A stretch of 36,298 nucleotides of DNA from an uncultured Paracoccaceae bacterium (GTDB lineage Bacteria; Pseudomonadota; Alphaproteobacteria; Rhodobacterales; Rhodobacteraceae): the NCBI GenBank assembly GCA_905182355.1, contig CAJJBH010000032.1, forward strand, positions 1-36,298, read 5' to 3'. The translations under genes were made by a program, and so were the position numbers. Shown here piece after piece: positions 1 to 9,147 of the stretch (position 1 is the stretch's first letter; each line of letters starts with the position of its first letter). The notes under the pieces were generated by a model that was not told the origin of the DNA, made no database searches, and worked only from the letters and a program-made list of their open reading frames with translations.

Positions 1-652
1 TTACAAAGGATGCCGCACTGCCCCACAATTGCTTAACCCGATCATCACGTCCACAGGCATCGCGATAGGCTTTGTAAGCTTTTGATTGTTTTTTAGGGCC
101 AAAACGGGTCAGTATAATTTTGCTACCTTTGTAGTAATCTTGATGGGATGCATCTGCCGGGTAAAAGGTTGATGCACCTAAGATTGGCGTTACGATTTTT
201 ACACCTAAATCTTTACCTGCGTCGGCCTTTGCTTTTTGGGCGGCTGCCTTTTGTACAGAACCATTTGCAAAGATTGCAGTGCGATAGCTTGCGCCCCGAT
301 CACAAAATTGCCCACCTGCATCTGTTGGGTCTACAGAGCGGAAGAATTTTGCCAGCAAGATATCACGTGACACAACGTCTGGGTCAAAGGTGATTTTCAC
401 CGCCTCGTAATGGCCCGTCCCTCCGCTTGTTACTTGTTTGTATGTCGGATTGGCGGATTTCCCACCCGCAAAACCTGAAACAGCACCTTTAACGCCTTTA
501 ACGCTTTCAAAATCAGATTCGACGCACCAAAAACACCCTCCGGCGACCGTGAGTGTTTCACTGCCCGCCTGTGCCGTCTGGGGTTGCGCAAACAACCCCA
601 GTGATGCGACCAGTGTGAGGACTGCGCATTTGGTTAAACGTTTAACTGTCAT
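1..652 (-). CDS. msrA: Exported peptide-methionine (S)-S-oxide reductase MsrA (3' end cut by window edge)
   Basis: Reduces methionine-S-sulfoxide in oxidised proteins. Read on the minus strand from an ATG at 652, with an AAGGAG ribosome binding site about 6 nt upstream; the frame stays open to base 1, giving 217 codons. Residues 1 to about 30 form a signal peptide (basic start, hydrophobic core, small residues ending TAQAG), so the enzyme should act in the periplasm rather than the cytosol. The family motif AGGCFWCVE follows, with the nucleophilic Cys before FW. Near the edge, DACGRDDRVKQLWG matches the C-terminal region that carries a resolving Cys in many MsrA proteins. The length already matches the family, so only a few codons are probably missing. 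No partner msrB is visible inside the window. Confidence 0.93.
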   Translation of the reverse strand, partial: MTVKRLTKCAVLTLVASLGLFAQPQTAQAGSETLTVAGGCFWCVESDFESVKGVKGAVSGFAGGKSANPTYKQVTSGGTGHYEAVKITFDPDVVSRDILLAKFFRSVDPTDAGGQFCDRGASYRTAIFANGSVQKAAAQKAKADAGKDLGVKIVTPILGASTFYPADASHQDYYKGSKIILTRFGPKKQSKAYKAYRDACGRDDRVKQLWGSAASFV

Positions 653-794
653 TTGTGTCTCCTTTTAAACATTGATTGGTGATTGCCGTTAGCTTCGCAA
701 GTCACAGGGCTGCGAGGTCACGCGGAGGTGAGAGTGGTTACAGATTGGCGCTGTGATTTTCTTGTCATAGTATTAATACGAACTGGAGGGACCT

Positions 795-1514
795 ATGGAT
801 CAAACCAAGCGTATCGCGATGTGGTCGGGCCCGCGTAATTTGTCGACGGCGATGATGTACAGTTTTGGTGGTCGCAAAGACTGCACGGTGATTGATGAGC
901 CGTTTTATGCGTCCTATTTGGCGATGACTGGGGTCGTTCATCCGATGCAGACCGAAATTTTGGCGGCGCAATCATCAAATGCCGCCGAGGTTGCCCAACA
1001 GATTTTGGCACCAATCGACACGGCTGTGTTTTATCAAAAACATATGACCCAACATATGGTGGATGGGGTGCCGCGCAACTGGATTTCCGAAGTCACAAAC
1101 GTGTTCTTGATCAGGCATCCCGCCCGTGTCGTGGCGAGTTATGCAAAAAAGCGCGAGGGACCAACTTTGGATGACATTGGATTTCATCAGCAGGCAGAGT
1201 TGTTCGATTACGTATGTGCGCTGGGCAAAAAACCTGTTGTCATCGATTCACACGATATTCGTCGCGATCCAGAAGGGATGATGCGCAAATTATGCGCCGC
1301 TATTGAATTGCCATGGGATGCGGGGATGTTGCACTGGCCAAGTGGGGGTCATGCTAGCGATGGCGCTTGGGCATCGCATTGGTACGGTGCTGTCCATCGT
1401 TCCAATGGTTTTGCGGACGCAGAGGGCGATTTTCCCTATTTAGAGTCTGACTATGCAGAGATCGCAGCGCAAGCCATGCCGTATTACGACAGGCTTGCGG
1501 CGGTTAAACTGTAG
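795..1514 (+). CDS. Sulfotransferase-family protein
   Basis: A 239-residue soluble protein. Near the N-terminus it has MWSGPRNLSTAMMYSF, the type of loop that binds the 5'-phosphate of PAPS in P-loop sulfotransferases, and later FLIRHPARVVASY, the usual 3'-phosphate-binding stretch with Arg and Ser. Both features support a PAPS-dependent sulfotransferase-like fold, but the acceptor substrate cannot be read from sequence. The start ATG has GGAGGG about 5 nt upstream. The stop codon at 1512-1514 directly abuts the end of the convergent argG gene, with no spacer and no obvious terminator between them. It probably forms a single-gene transcript. Confidence 0.8.
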   Translation: MDQTKRIAMWSGPRNLSTAMMYSFGGRKDCTVIDEPFYASYLAMTGVVHPMQTEILAAQSSNAAEVAQQILAPIDTAVFYQKHMTQHMVDGVPRNWISEVTNVFLIRHPARVVASYAKKREGPTLDDIGFHQQAELFDYVCALGKKPVVIDSHDIRRDPEGMMRKLCAAIELPWDAGMLHWPSGGHASDGAWASHWYGAVHRSNGFADAEGDFPYLESDYAEIAAQAMPYYDRLAAVKL

Positions 1515-2735
1515 TTATTTTTTCAAGCGACGATCACGCGCAGCCAGTAATTTCAGACGCAACGCGTTCAACTGGATAAAGCCTGCAGCGTCTTTTTGAT
1601 CATATGCACCTGCGTCGTCTTCAAAGGTCACGTGTGCTTCTGAATAAAGGGAGTGATCAGACCAACGCCCAACTGTGCGTGACAGACCTTTGTACAATTT
1701 AAGACGAACTGTGCCCGTTACATGTTCTTGGCTTTTGTCGATCATTGCTTGCAGCATCTCACGTTCTGGGCTGAACCAAAAACCGTTATAGATAAGTTCG
1801 GCGTATTTCGGCATTAGTTCATCTTTCAGATGCGCAGCACCGCGATCAAGTGTGATAGATTCTATACCACGGTGCGCCTCGAGTAGAATTGTGCCGCCTG
1901 GCGTTTCATAGATGCCGCGTGACTTCATGCCGACAAAGCGACCCTCGACTAGATCAAGACGGCCAATACCGTGCTTACCACCAAGGCGGTTCAATTCGGT
2001 CAGAACGGTTGCAGGAGACATCGCTTTGCCGTTGATAGAGACAGCATCGCCCTTTTCAAAGCCCACCTCGATGTATTCAGGTTCGTTTGGTGCATCTTCT
2101 GGTGCGACAGTGCGCTGGTATACATATTCTGGTGCATCAACGGCTGGATCTTCGAGCACTTTGCCCTCGGAAGACGTGTGCAATAGATTCGCATCAACGC
2201 TGAACGGTGCTTCGCCACGTTTGTCTGTTGCGATTGGGATTTGGTTTTTCTCGGCAAAGTCGATCAATTTGGTGCGGCTGGACAGATCCCATTCACGCCA
2301 AGGTGCGATTACTTTGATGTCTGGATTCAACGCATATGCCGCCAGTTCAAAACGAACCTGATCGTTGCCTTTGCCTGTTGCGCCGTGTGCGATCGCATCG
2401 GCACCTTCTGCCTCCGCAATCTCGACCAAGCGTTTTGAGATGAGCGGACGTGCGATAGATGTGCCCAGAAGATATAAGCCTTCGTAAACTGCGTTGGCGC
2501 GGAACATTGGGAACACAAAATCACGTACGAATTCTTCGCGGACATCTTCAATGTAGATCGACGAAGCGCCCATCATTTCAGCCTTGGCCCGTGCTGGTTC
2601 CAGTTCCTCGCCTTGACCCAAGTCAGCGGTGAAGGTCACAACCTCGCAGCCGTATTCGGTTTGCAGCCACTTCAAGATAATGGAGGTATCAAGGCCACCA
2701 GAGTAGGCGAGAACAACTTTTTTGGGCTTGAACAT
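1515..2735 (-). CDS. argG: Argininosuccinate synthase
   Basis: Joins citrulline and aspartate, using ATP to AMP and PPi, to make argininosuccinate, the penultimate step of arginine synthesis. The protein has 406 residues, the usual bacterial length. Residues 10-18 are AYSGGLDTS, the PP-loop ATP-binding motif of this family. [13 protein letters not shown] around residue 120 and further conserved blocks ([22 protein letters not shown]) match the type 1 enzyme. The start ATG has AAGGA about 10 nt upstream. It is divergent from ilvA and stands alone; argJ, another gene of the pathway, is about 27 kb away in the window, so arginine genes are scattered here. Confidence 0.98.
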   Translation of the reverse strand: MFKPKKVVLAYSGGLDTSIILKWLQTEYGCEVVTFTADLGQGEELEPARAKAEMMGASSIYIEDVREEFVRDFVFPMFRANAVYEGLYLLGTSIARPLISKRLVEIAEAEGADAIAHGATGKGNDQVRFELAAYALNPDIKVIAPWREWDLSSRTKLIDFAEKNQIPIATDKRGEAPFSVDANLLHTSSEGKVLEDPAVDAPEYVYQRTVAPEDAPNEPEYIEVGFEKGDAVSINGKAMSPATVLTELNRLGGKHGIGRLDLVEGRFVGMKSRGIYETPGGTILLEAHRGIESITLDRGAAHLKDELMPKYAELIYNGFWFSPEREMLQAMIDKSQEHVTGTVRLKLYKGLSRTVGRWSDHSLYSEAHVTFEDDAGAYDQKDAAGFIQLNALRLKLLAARDRRLKK

Positions 2736-2866
2736 CTTAACATTTCCTTTGTGGGTTTGCGGCGGGCGATACCGTGTTTTGCGCGGCTAGGCAAGATGGG
2801 CAAGGGCGTTGACCCTTGGACGCATCGTGCGTACGTCTGCTGCAACGTCTTTTTCAGGATAATATT

Positions 2867-4102
2867 ATGGCCCTCGATCCATTTGTTGTATCAGCCCGTG
2901 CCGCAACCATCGCGATGCGTGACGTCTTTCCAGCGACACCGCTTTTACACAGTGATCTGTTATCGCAGCGTTTTGGTGCGGACGTTTGGTTGAAGCGCGA
3001 AGATCTTAGCCCAGTTCGATCTTACAAACTGCGCGGTGCATTTAACGCCATGCGTAAAGTGATTAATTCGAACGAAGCTTTTGTGTGCGCGAGTGCAGGG
3101 AACCATGCGCAAGGCGTTGCGTTTATGTGTCGATATTTTGGTGTAAAGGGTGTGGTGTTCATGCCCGTTACCACGCCAGAACAGAAGGTGATGAAAACCC
3201 AGATGTTTGGTGGCTCACATGTCGAGATCAAGCTAATTGGTGATTATTTTGACGAGACATTGCGTGCATCCCAAGAATATTGCGCCGCACAAGACGCTTA
3301 CTTTCTGTCACCTTTTGACGATGAAGATGTAATTGAAGGACAGGCCAGTGTCGCGGTTGAGATTGAGGAGCAATTGGGCCGTGTACCCGATCATATAATA
3401 TTGCCCGTTGGGGGCGGTGGATTGTCGGCGGGAACGTATAGCTATTTTGGCAAAAAGTGTAGTTATACATTTGTTGAACCCACAGGTGCGCAAAGTTTGA
3501 AGTTGGCGATTGAAGCTGGAATGCCAGTTACCGTTTCAAAGGTTGATACGTTTGTTGATGGCGCAGCTGTTGCCCGCATTGGGGAACGCACATTTGCACG
3601 GCTGAAAGAAATTGACGGGGCCGATGTAATGCATTTGGACGAGGATCGAATTTGTACCACGATCCTTGAAATGCTGAATGTCGAAGGGATTGTTTTGGAA
3701 CCCGCTGGCGCAATGTCGATCGAAGTGTTGAGCGAAGTTGCTGATCAAATAAAGGGAAAGACTGTCGTTTGCGTCGCCTCTGGTGGGAATTTTGATTTTG
3801 AACGATTGCCAGAGGTGAAAGAGCGTGCCCAACGGTATTCGGGTCTGAAGAAGTATTTTATTTTACGCCTTCCCCAGCGGCCTGGTGCGTTGAAAGATTT
3901 TCTTAATATACTTGGCCCAGAAGACAATATCGCACGGTTTGAATATTTGAAAAAGTCGGCACGAAATTTCGGGTCTGTTTTGATCGGTATAGAAACATCT
4001 GATCCAAATAATTTTGACCGCTTGTTTCTTAAGATCGAAGCGGGTGGCTTTACCTTTACAGACATCACTAATGACGAAGCTTTGACGCAGTTTTTAATCT
4101 AA
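2867..4102 (+). CDS. ilvA: Threonine ammonia-lyase (threonine dehydratase)
   Basis: PLP enzyme that deaminates threonine to 2-oxobutanoate, the first committed step of isoleucine synthesis. The start is placed at the ATG at 2867, preceded by AGGA with 7 nt spacing; an in-frame ATG at 2816 would add 17 residues unlike the family. The protein has 411 residues. SYKLRGA at 52-58 carries the PLP-binding Lys54, and PVGGGGLSAG is the phosphate-binding glycine loop. After the catalytic domain, about 90 residues beginning LKKYFILRLPQRPGALKDF form one ACT-like regulatory domain. This is the short single-regulatory-domain type seen in Bacillus, not the two-domain enterobacterial enzyme. Allosteric control by isoleucine or valine is therefore likely but inferred. 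Confidence 0.95.
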   Translation: MALDPFVVSARAATIAMRDVFPATPLLHSDLLSQRFGADVWLKREDLSPVRSYKLRGAFNAMRKVINSNEAFVCASAGNHAQGVAFMCRYFGVKGVVFMPVTTPEQKVMKTQMFGGSHVEIKLIGDYFDETLRASQEYCAAQDAYFLSPFDDEDVIEGQASVAVEIEEQLGRVPDHIILPVGGGGLSAGTYSYFGKKCSYTFVEPTGAQSLKLAIEAGMPVTVSKVDTFVDGAAVARIGERTFARLKEIDGADVMHLDEDRICTTILEMLNVEGIVLEPAGAMSIEVLSEVADQIKGKTVVCVASGGNFDFERLPEVKERAQRYSGLKKYFILRLPQRPGALKDFLNILGPEDNIARFEYLKKSARNFGSVLIGIETSDPNNFDRLFLKIEAGGFTFTDITNDEALTQFLI

Positions 4103-4104
4103 AA

Positions 4105-4437
4105 TTAGGCCTGCACTGCAGATGATACATCGGTCAAAAATGTTGATTTTGATGAATCGAAACACTCAACGATTTGGCCAAGATCAACTTTTGCAGTATT
4201 TCCTTCGGCTGACATTTTTTCACCGTGTAGGCACATCTGCGAAAAGGTCGCAAAGCCAAGATTTAGGGCGCTTCCTTTCAGGGAATGCATATCATTTTCC
4301 AGTTCGGAAATGTTGGGCGCCTCACGCAATCTCGCGACGATTTTTTCAACTTCTTCCAAAAACAGCTCTACGATTTCGTCAAATTCATCATGCCCGACAT
4401 CGTTTCGCAGGCTTTTGACTTGGCTCCAATCAATCAT
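4105..4437 (-). CDS. Orphan HPt (histidine phosphotransfer) protein
   Basis: A 110-residue helical protein with the HPt signature DMHSLKGSALNLGF; His51 is the expected phosphorylation site. HPt proteins relay phosphate between a hybrid histidine kinase and a response regulator. No kinase is encoded nearby. The start ATG has GAGGGG 6 nt upstream. It ends 3 nt from the end of the convergent ilvA and is divergent from the receiver-PP2C gene at 4599, with about 160 nt between the starts. That placement suggests the two act in one phosphorelay, though this is inference from position. Confidence 0.9.
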   Translation of the reverse strand: MIDWSQVKSLRNDVGHDEFDEIVELFLEEVEKIVARLREAPNISELENDMHSLKGSALNLGFATFSQMCLHGEKMSAEGNTAKVDLGQIVECFDSSKSTFLTDVSSAVQA

Positions 4438-4598
4438 GACATGCCCCTCATTTCCTATGGACTGATCGTTAGGGACAGTCGGTTAACAAAATGGGACCTG
4501 ATAAAAGTTTAATTTCTAAAATTTCACCCTTCATTGGCTGTTAATGACTGCTCAATATGCAGCGATTACCGTCAGTTTTGGTCTTGAAGGTTATTGCG

Positions 4599-5867
4599 AT
4601 GCACGCATTACATTACATGTTCAGCAACCGACAATCGTCGAAAAATGTTGGTGAGGTGCGTAGCATTTTGTTGGTTGACGACAGTAAATTACAGCGCAAA
4701 ATCCTTAGCAGTTTGGTGAAGCGTTGGGGCTTCAAGGTACTTGAGGCAGAAAGTGGGGAGCAAGCCTTAGAGATTTGCAAAACGGAGCAACCGGATATTG
4801 TGCTAAGTGACTGGATGATGCCAGGTATGAGCGGCTTAGAGCTGTGCCGTTCATTTCGTAACCTGCCAAACGATGACTATGGGTATTTTATTATACTAAC
4901 ATCCAAGGGCGAAAAGGACGAGGTGGCGGAAGGATTGCGTGCTGGGGCCGATGACTTCCTGACAAAGCCGATAAATGCAGATGAGTTGCGTGCCCGTATT
5001 TCGGCGGGTGAACGCATTTTGGATATGCAAGGTGAACTGACATATAAGAACTGCATGATCAGTGAAACTTTAGACGAATTGCAGCGGGTCTATGATTCTC
5101 TCGATAAGGATTTAATCGAAGCGAAAAAATTACAGGATTCATTGACCCGCGAAAGGCATAAATCCTTTCCAACCGCAGAACTTTCATTACTTTTAAGATC
5201 TAGCGGTCATGTGGGCGGTGACTTGGTTGGGTTCTATCCTGCGGCCAAGAATCACCTTGGTCTGTATGCAATTGACGTTTCTGGTCATGGTATCAGTTCT
5301 GCTTTGATGACTGCACGTCTGGCTGGATATCTGTCTGCGTCGGCTCCTGACCAAAATGTAGCATTGGAGCGATTAGAAGATGGCACTTATCAGTCGTTGC
5401 CGCCTAGTGAAGTGATAGGGGTTTTGAACGACTTAGTTTTGGACGAAATGGATACAGAGCACTATTTCACTTTGCTTCTTGCAGATGTGAACTTGTTGAC
5501 GGGTGAAATGGTCCTGGGGCAAGCTGGGCAACCTTACCCTGCAGTACAACGCGCAGATGGGTCGGTTGAACAGAACGGGACAGGTGGGTTTCCGGTTGGC
5601 TTGATGTTTGGCATCAAATTTGAGCAGTTCGAAATCCAACTTTTCAAGGGTGATCGTATTTTGATTTTATCAGATGGGGTAACGGAATGCCCTGATCCTG
5701 ATGGAAAAATGTTTGAAGAAGAAGGCCTTGAAAGGTTGATGAGTGATTTACATGATGTCAAAGGACAGGCATTCCTTGATGCCCTGATCTGGAATCTAAT
5801 GTCATTTGCGGAAAGCGATGATTTTCCTGATGACGTGTCAGGCATACTTTTTGAATTCAATGGCTAG
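4599..5867 (+). CDS. Response regulator with PP2C-type (SpoIIE/RsbU) serine phosphatase domain
   Basis: A 422-residue cytoplasmic signalling protein. Residues about 21-140 are a receiver domain: acidic pair D27-D28, phosphoacceptor Asp71 in SDWMMPGMSG, and Lys123 in LTKP. A helical linker (about 145-190) follows, then a PP2C/SpoIIE phosphatase domain with VGGDLVGFY, AIDVSGHGISSALM and LILSDGVTE, which supply the metal-binding aspartates. Such proteins usually dephosphorylate an anti-anti-sigma factor in a partner-switching pathway; no such factor is in the window. The start at 4599 is preferred because GAAGG lies 8 nt upstream; an in-frame ATG at 4557 would add 14 residues and one at 4617 would remove 6. 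It is divergent from the HPt gene and ends 2 nt from the convergent NUDIX gene. Confidence 0.92.
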   Translation: MHALHYMFSNRQSSKNVGEVRSILLVDDSKLQRKILSSLVKRWGFKVLEAESGEQALEICKTEQPDIVLSDWMMPGMSGLELCRSFRNLPNDDYGYFIILTSKGEKDEVAEGLRAGADDFLTKPINADELRARISAGERILDMQGELTYKNCMISETLDELQRVYDSLDKDLIEAKKLQDSLTRERHKSFPTAELSLLLRSSGHVGGDLVGFYPAAKNHLGLYAIDVSGHGISSALMTARLAGYLSASAPDQNVALERLEDGTYQSLPPSEVIGVLNDLVLDEMDTEHYFTLLLADVNLLTGEMVLGQAGQPYPAVQRADGSVEQNGTGGFPVGLMFGIKFEQFEIQLFKGDRILILSDGVTECPDPDGKMFEEEGLERLMSDLHDVKGQAFLDALIWNLMSFAESDDFPDDVSGILFEFNG

Positions 5868-5869
5868 CT

Positions 5870-6310
5870 TTATAAACCAAAGAAACCTTCAACAAAATTT
5901 CGGTCGCCCTCATTGCCCAATGAAAATGCCGCCTCTGACGGTTCCATGATTGTCGTGAAATGACTTGGCTCAAGGGGCTCGCAAATTTGGCGGGTGGGTT
6001 TAGCGACGTAGATATGGCATATCTTTTCAGCCCAAAGATCATATTCGGGCATAAAAACAAATCTGCGAAAAGCTCCCAAGCGCTTAGGTTTTGAAATTCG
6101 CCAACCCGTTTCTTCCATCACCTCGCGGTAAAGCGCTTGAGTGGGTGATTCACCTAGATCAATTCCGCCACCTGGTAATTGGATATCGAGCACCTCCCCA
6201 ATTTGCGCTGTAAGCAAAATTCGCGTTTGAAGTGGCAAGATCGCATAGGCACCAGCGCGCAACGTATAACGTTGGGTGGGCAGTGGTGGTTGACCAAAAC
6301 GGCGAATCAT
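5870..6310 (-). CDS. NUDIX hydrolase
   Basis: A 146-residue pyrophosphohydrolase. The Nudix box runs from GGGIDLGES to REVMEETGW and fits GX5EX7REUXEEXGU, so metal binding and catalysis look intact. The substrate cannot be assigned: no MutT or ADP-ribose-specific features are recognised. The start has GGGGA about 6 nt upstream. It is divergent from hslO, with 80 nt between the starts, and convergent with the receiver-PP2C gene. A second, unrelated NUDIX gene of the CoA pyrophosphatase type lies on the other side of hslO. Confidence 0.88.
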   Translation of the reverse strand: MIRRFGQPPLPTQRYTLRAGAYAILPLQTRILLTAQIGEVLDIQLPGGGIDLGESPTQALYREVMEETGWRISKPKRLGAFRRFVFMPEYDLWAEKICHIYVAKPTRQICEPLEPSHFTTIMEPSEAAFSLGNEGDRNFVEGFFGL

Positions 6311-6390
6311 CTGTGTTCCCCTCTTTTTGTTTGGGTTGTTGGTCTTATATAGACGCGATATGCCAACGGGCAGCGCATAAGGAAACCCCT

Positions 6391-7377
6391 ATGACACTTG
6401 AACAAAAAATCGCGTGGGATGATACTGTCCTGCCATTTCTACTTGATGCTGCGGATATCCGGGGGCGCGTTGCGCGTCTTGACGGTGTTTTGGACGGCAT
6501 CCTGAAACAACATGACTATCCACCGCAGATCGAAGCGTTAGTCGCAGAGATGGCAGTGCTAACGGCTTTGATTGGTCAAACGGTTAAGTTGCGCTGGAAA
6601 CTGTCTTTGCAGGTTCAGTCCAAAGGTGCCGTCCGTATGATTGCGACAGACTATTACGGTCCCGAAAAGGACGGTCGCCCAGCCCGTATTCGTGCATATG
6701 CCAGCTATGATGCAGATCAGTTGACGGATGCTGATCCGTTCGAACAAATTGGTGAAGGTTATTTTGCAGTTATGATCGACCAGGGTAAGGGGATGACCCC
6801 GTACCAAGGCATCGCGCCCCTTGAAGGTGGATCACTGGCAGCTTGCGCCCAAGGGTATTTTGCCCAGTCCGAACAGTTGCCAACGCGGTTTTCATTGTCT
6901 TTTGGTCGTTCAACCGAACCTGGCCAATCCGAACATTGGCGTGGGGGTGGCGTAATGTTGCAGCACATGCCCAAAGCGTCGCCTTTCGCCAAAACTTCTG
7001 AAGGGGCGGGCGCAGTGTTGCAGGAAGATAAGTTACTCGATGTCGACACATCTGAGAATTGGAACCGCGTGAATATACTGCTTGATACGGTGGAAGAGAT
7101 GGAGTTGATTGGCCCACAGGTCCCACCAAGCGATTTATTGCTGCGTTTGTTTAACGAGGAACAGCCGCGGGTTTATGAGGCACAGCCAATTGAATTTGGG
7201 TGCACTTGCTCGGAAGAGCGCGTACGTCAAAGCCTGTCGATCTATTCTGCGCGTGACATCAAAACTATGACGACTGATGAAGGGCGTGTGACAGCAGACT
7301 GTCAGTTTTGTGGAATGCACTATGATTTAGACCCCAAGTCAGTTGGGTTTGAGGCAGAGCAAAAGACTGGTGCCTGA
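6391..7377 (+). CDS. hslO: Redox-regulated chaperone Hsp33
   Basis: Holdase chaperone switched on by oxidation: loss of Zn and disulfide formation unfold the linker and expose client-binding surface. The protein has 328 residues, slightly longer than the E. coli form. The C-terminal zinc module is visible as Cys271-x-Cys273 and Cys304-x2-Cys307. EHWRGGGVMLQ in the middle is a conserved core block. The start ATG at 6391 has AAGGA upstream and matches where homology begins; the frame is open further upstream, but that part lies inside the antisense NUDIX gene. Its end overlaps the start of the CoA pyrophosphatase gene by about 8 nt, the first of two overlaps that link hslO, the pyrophosphatase and cca in one transcript. 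Confidence 0.96.
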   Translation: MTLEQKIAWDDTVLPFLLDAADIRGRVARLDGVLDGILKQHDYPPQIEALVAEMAVLTALIGQTVKLRWKLSLQVQSKGAVRMIATDYYGPEKDGRPARIRAYASYDADQLTDADPFEQIGEGYFAVMIDQGKGMTPYQGIAPLEGGSLAACAQGYFAQSEQLPTRFSLSFGRSTEPGQSEHWRGGGVMLQHMPKASPFAKTSEGAGAVLQEDKLLDVDTSENWNRVNILLDTVEEMELIGPQVPPSDLLLRLFNEEQPRVYEAQPIEFGCTCSEERVRQSLSIYSARDIKTMTTDEGRVTADCQFCGMHYDLDPKSVGFEAEQKTGA

Positions 7378-7963
7378 TCTAATCACATCAATTCGAACGG
7401 CGCTGGGCGAGGGTGGTAAGCCATCATCCGATTTCGATTTGAATCCTGATTTTAAGGAACCAGCAGATTGCGTGTTGCGTCCCGCTGGGGTTCTAGCACC
7501 TATTATTATGCGGAACGGCATTGCTGAATTGATCCTGACTAAGCGGTCATCGGGGTTAAAGCATCATCCGGGCCAAATTGCTTTCCCGGGCGGCAAGCAG
7601 GACGAAGGTGACACTAATGTGATCGCGGCGGCCTTGCGTGAAGCCTATGAAGAAATCGGTCTACCAACGGAATTGGTCGAAGTGCTAGGCACATTACCGA
7701 AACACCAAACTGTCACAGGTTTTCAAGTGACGCCTGTGGTCGGCTTGGTCCGCGAAGAATTCTACATTGTACCAGAACCGGGTGAAGTCGAAGAAGTGTT
7801 TCGCGTTCCGTTGTCTCATGTTTTGAATCAGGCGAATTATGCAATCCAGTCTCGTCATTGGCGTGGTCAAATGAGGTCTTATTTTGCTGTACCTTATGGA
7901 CCCTATTACATCTGGGGCGCGACTGCGCGTATGTTGCGGGCATGGACCGACAAAATGAATTGA
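7370..7963 (+). CDS. NUDIX CoA pyrophosphatase
   Basis: Predicted to cleave coenzyme A (especially oxidised CoA) to 4'-phosphopantetheine and 3',5'-ADP. The CoA-specific signature is clear: LTKRSSGLKHHPGQIAFPGG runs directly into a Nudix helix ending ALREAYEEIGL. The protein has 197 residues from the GTG at 7370; a TTG at 7343 in the same frame is possible but would overlap hslO by 35 nt. No strong ribosome binding site precedes either start, which suits translational coupling to hslO. The gene overlaps cca by 22 nt at its 3' end. The role next to a redox chaperone would fit removal of oxidised CoA, but that is inference. Confidence 0.9.
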   Translation: MPDLITSIRTALGEGGKPSSDFDLNPDFKEPADCVLRPAGVLAPIIMRNGIAELILTKRSSGLKHHPGQIAFPGGKQDEGDTNVIAAALREAYEEIGLPTELVEVLGTLPKHQTVTGFQVTPVVGLVREEFYIVPEPGEVEEVFRVPLSHVLNQANYAIQSRHWRGQMRSYFAVPYGPYYIWGATARMLRAWTDKMN

Positions 7964-9114
7964 CCTTACCAGCTAACACGCCTTGGCTGAATGATCCCAA
8001 AGTGACCCGCGTTTGCGCGGCAATCGCAGCGGGCGGGTACGAAATTTTCTTCGTCGGTGGATGTGTGCGAAATGTGGTGTTGGGTGAAGTGGCAAGCGAC
8101 ATCGACATGTCCACAACTGCCCATCCTGAAGTTGTCATGCAGTTGGCAAAAGATGCGGGCCTTAAGGCGATTCCAACTGGAATAGATCATGGCACAATTA
8201 CCGTTGTGTCCTCAGGTACTCCGTTTGAAATAACCACCTTTCGGCGCGACGTTGAAACAAATGGCCGGCGTGCTGTGGTTGCTTTCTCCGATAATATTCT
8301 TGACGACGCCCGCCGCCGTGATTTTACAATGAACGCACTGTATGCCCGTCTAAGCGGCGAAATCGTTGATCCCTTAGGGGGTATGAAGGACGCTTTGGTG
8401 CGGCGAATCCGCTTTATCGAAGACGCAGATCAACGCATTCGCGAAGACTATCTGCGGACGCTGCGGTTTTTCAGGTTTTCCGCGTGGTATGGCGCAGATG
8501 ATCGGGGCTTTGACTTAGATGCCCTGCATGCGATTTCTTCTAATCTTGATGGTTTGAATACACTGTCTGCTGAACGGATCGGCATGGAGTGTGTGAAACT
8601 TTTGTCAGCGCCAGACCCCGCGCCAGCTGTTGCCGCCATGCGCCAAACAGGTGTCTTGAACGTGGTGCTTCAAGGCGCAGACGACACATGGCTTGCGCCA
8701 TTGATCCATGTCGAAACGGTGCTTGGGCTTTCTGCAAATCCGATGCGCCGGCTTGCTGCGCTGGGCGGTTTTGAAATTGAAAAAACACTGCGCTTGTCCA
8801 AAATACAATCGCGCGAACTGGCTCAATACCGTGATGGAATTGGATCAATGGCTGGTTTGCGTGAAGTGGCCTATCGGTTGGGCGCTGATATTGCCAAGGG
8901 TGTCTTCGCTTTGCGCTGCGCTTTTGCGGGATCACCACCTGATCTGCGAAAGCTAGACGAAATCGGGATGGCGGCAGTTGCGAAATTCCCAATTAAATCT
9001 TCTGATCTAAAGGCAGGTTTCAGAGGTCCAGCACTGGGTCAAAAGCTTAAAGAAATCGAGGCCGAATGGATTGCCTCCAACTTCACCAAAACCAAACTTC
9101 AGCTTTTGGGATGA
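7942..9114 (+). CDS. cca: CCA tRNA nucleotidyltransferase / poly(A) polymerase family
   Basis: Adds or repairs the 3'-CCA end of tRNA. The protein has 390 residues from the ATG at 7942. The class II nucleotidyltransferase core is intact: VGGCVRN is the GG-VR-type loop, SDIDMST the catalytic DxD pair, and RRRDFTMNALY and RIREDYLRTLRFFRF further conserved motifs. Upstream codons in this frame lie within the pyrophosphatase gene and do not resemble the family. The start overlaps the previous gene by 22 nt and lacks a good ribosome binding site of its own, so coupling is likely. CCA-adding enzyme and poly(A) polymerase I share this fold; length and context favour CCA addition. Confidence 0.93.
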   Translation: MDRQNELTLPANTPWLNDPKVTRVCAAIAAGGYEIFFVGGCVRNVVLGEVASDIDMSTTAHPEVVMQLAKDAGLKAIPTGIDHGTITVVSSGTPFEITTFRRDVETNGRRAVVAFSDNILDDARRRDFTMNALYARLSGEIVDPLGGMKDALVRRIRFIEDADQRIREDYLRTLRFFRFSAWYGADDRGFDLDALHAISSNLDGLNTLSAERIGMECVKLLSAPDPAPAVAAMRQTGVLNVVLQGADDTWLAPLIHVETVLGLSANPMRRLAALGGFEIEKTLRLSKIQSRELAQYRDGIGSMAGLREVAYRLGADIAKGVFALRCAFAGSPPDLRKLDEIGMAAVAKFPIKSSDLKAGFRGPALGQKLKEIEAEWIASNFTKTKLQLLG

Positions 9115-9147
9115 CAATAAAAAGTTAATGTTGTACCCAATTCCTAA

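Noticed and set aside
1912-2361. 149-codon plus-strand open frame inside argG
   Set aside because: Antisense to the conserved argG sequence, with no domain or signal; a shadow frame.
2816-2866. Longer ilvA start at 2816
   Set aside because: The extra 17 residues do not resemble the family, and the ATG at 2867 has a proper AGGA ribosome binding site.
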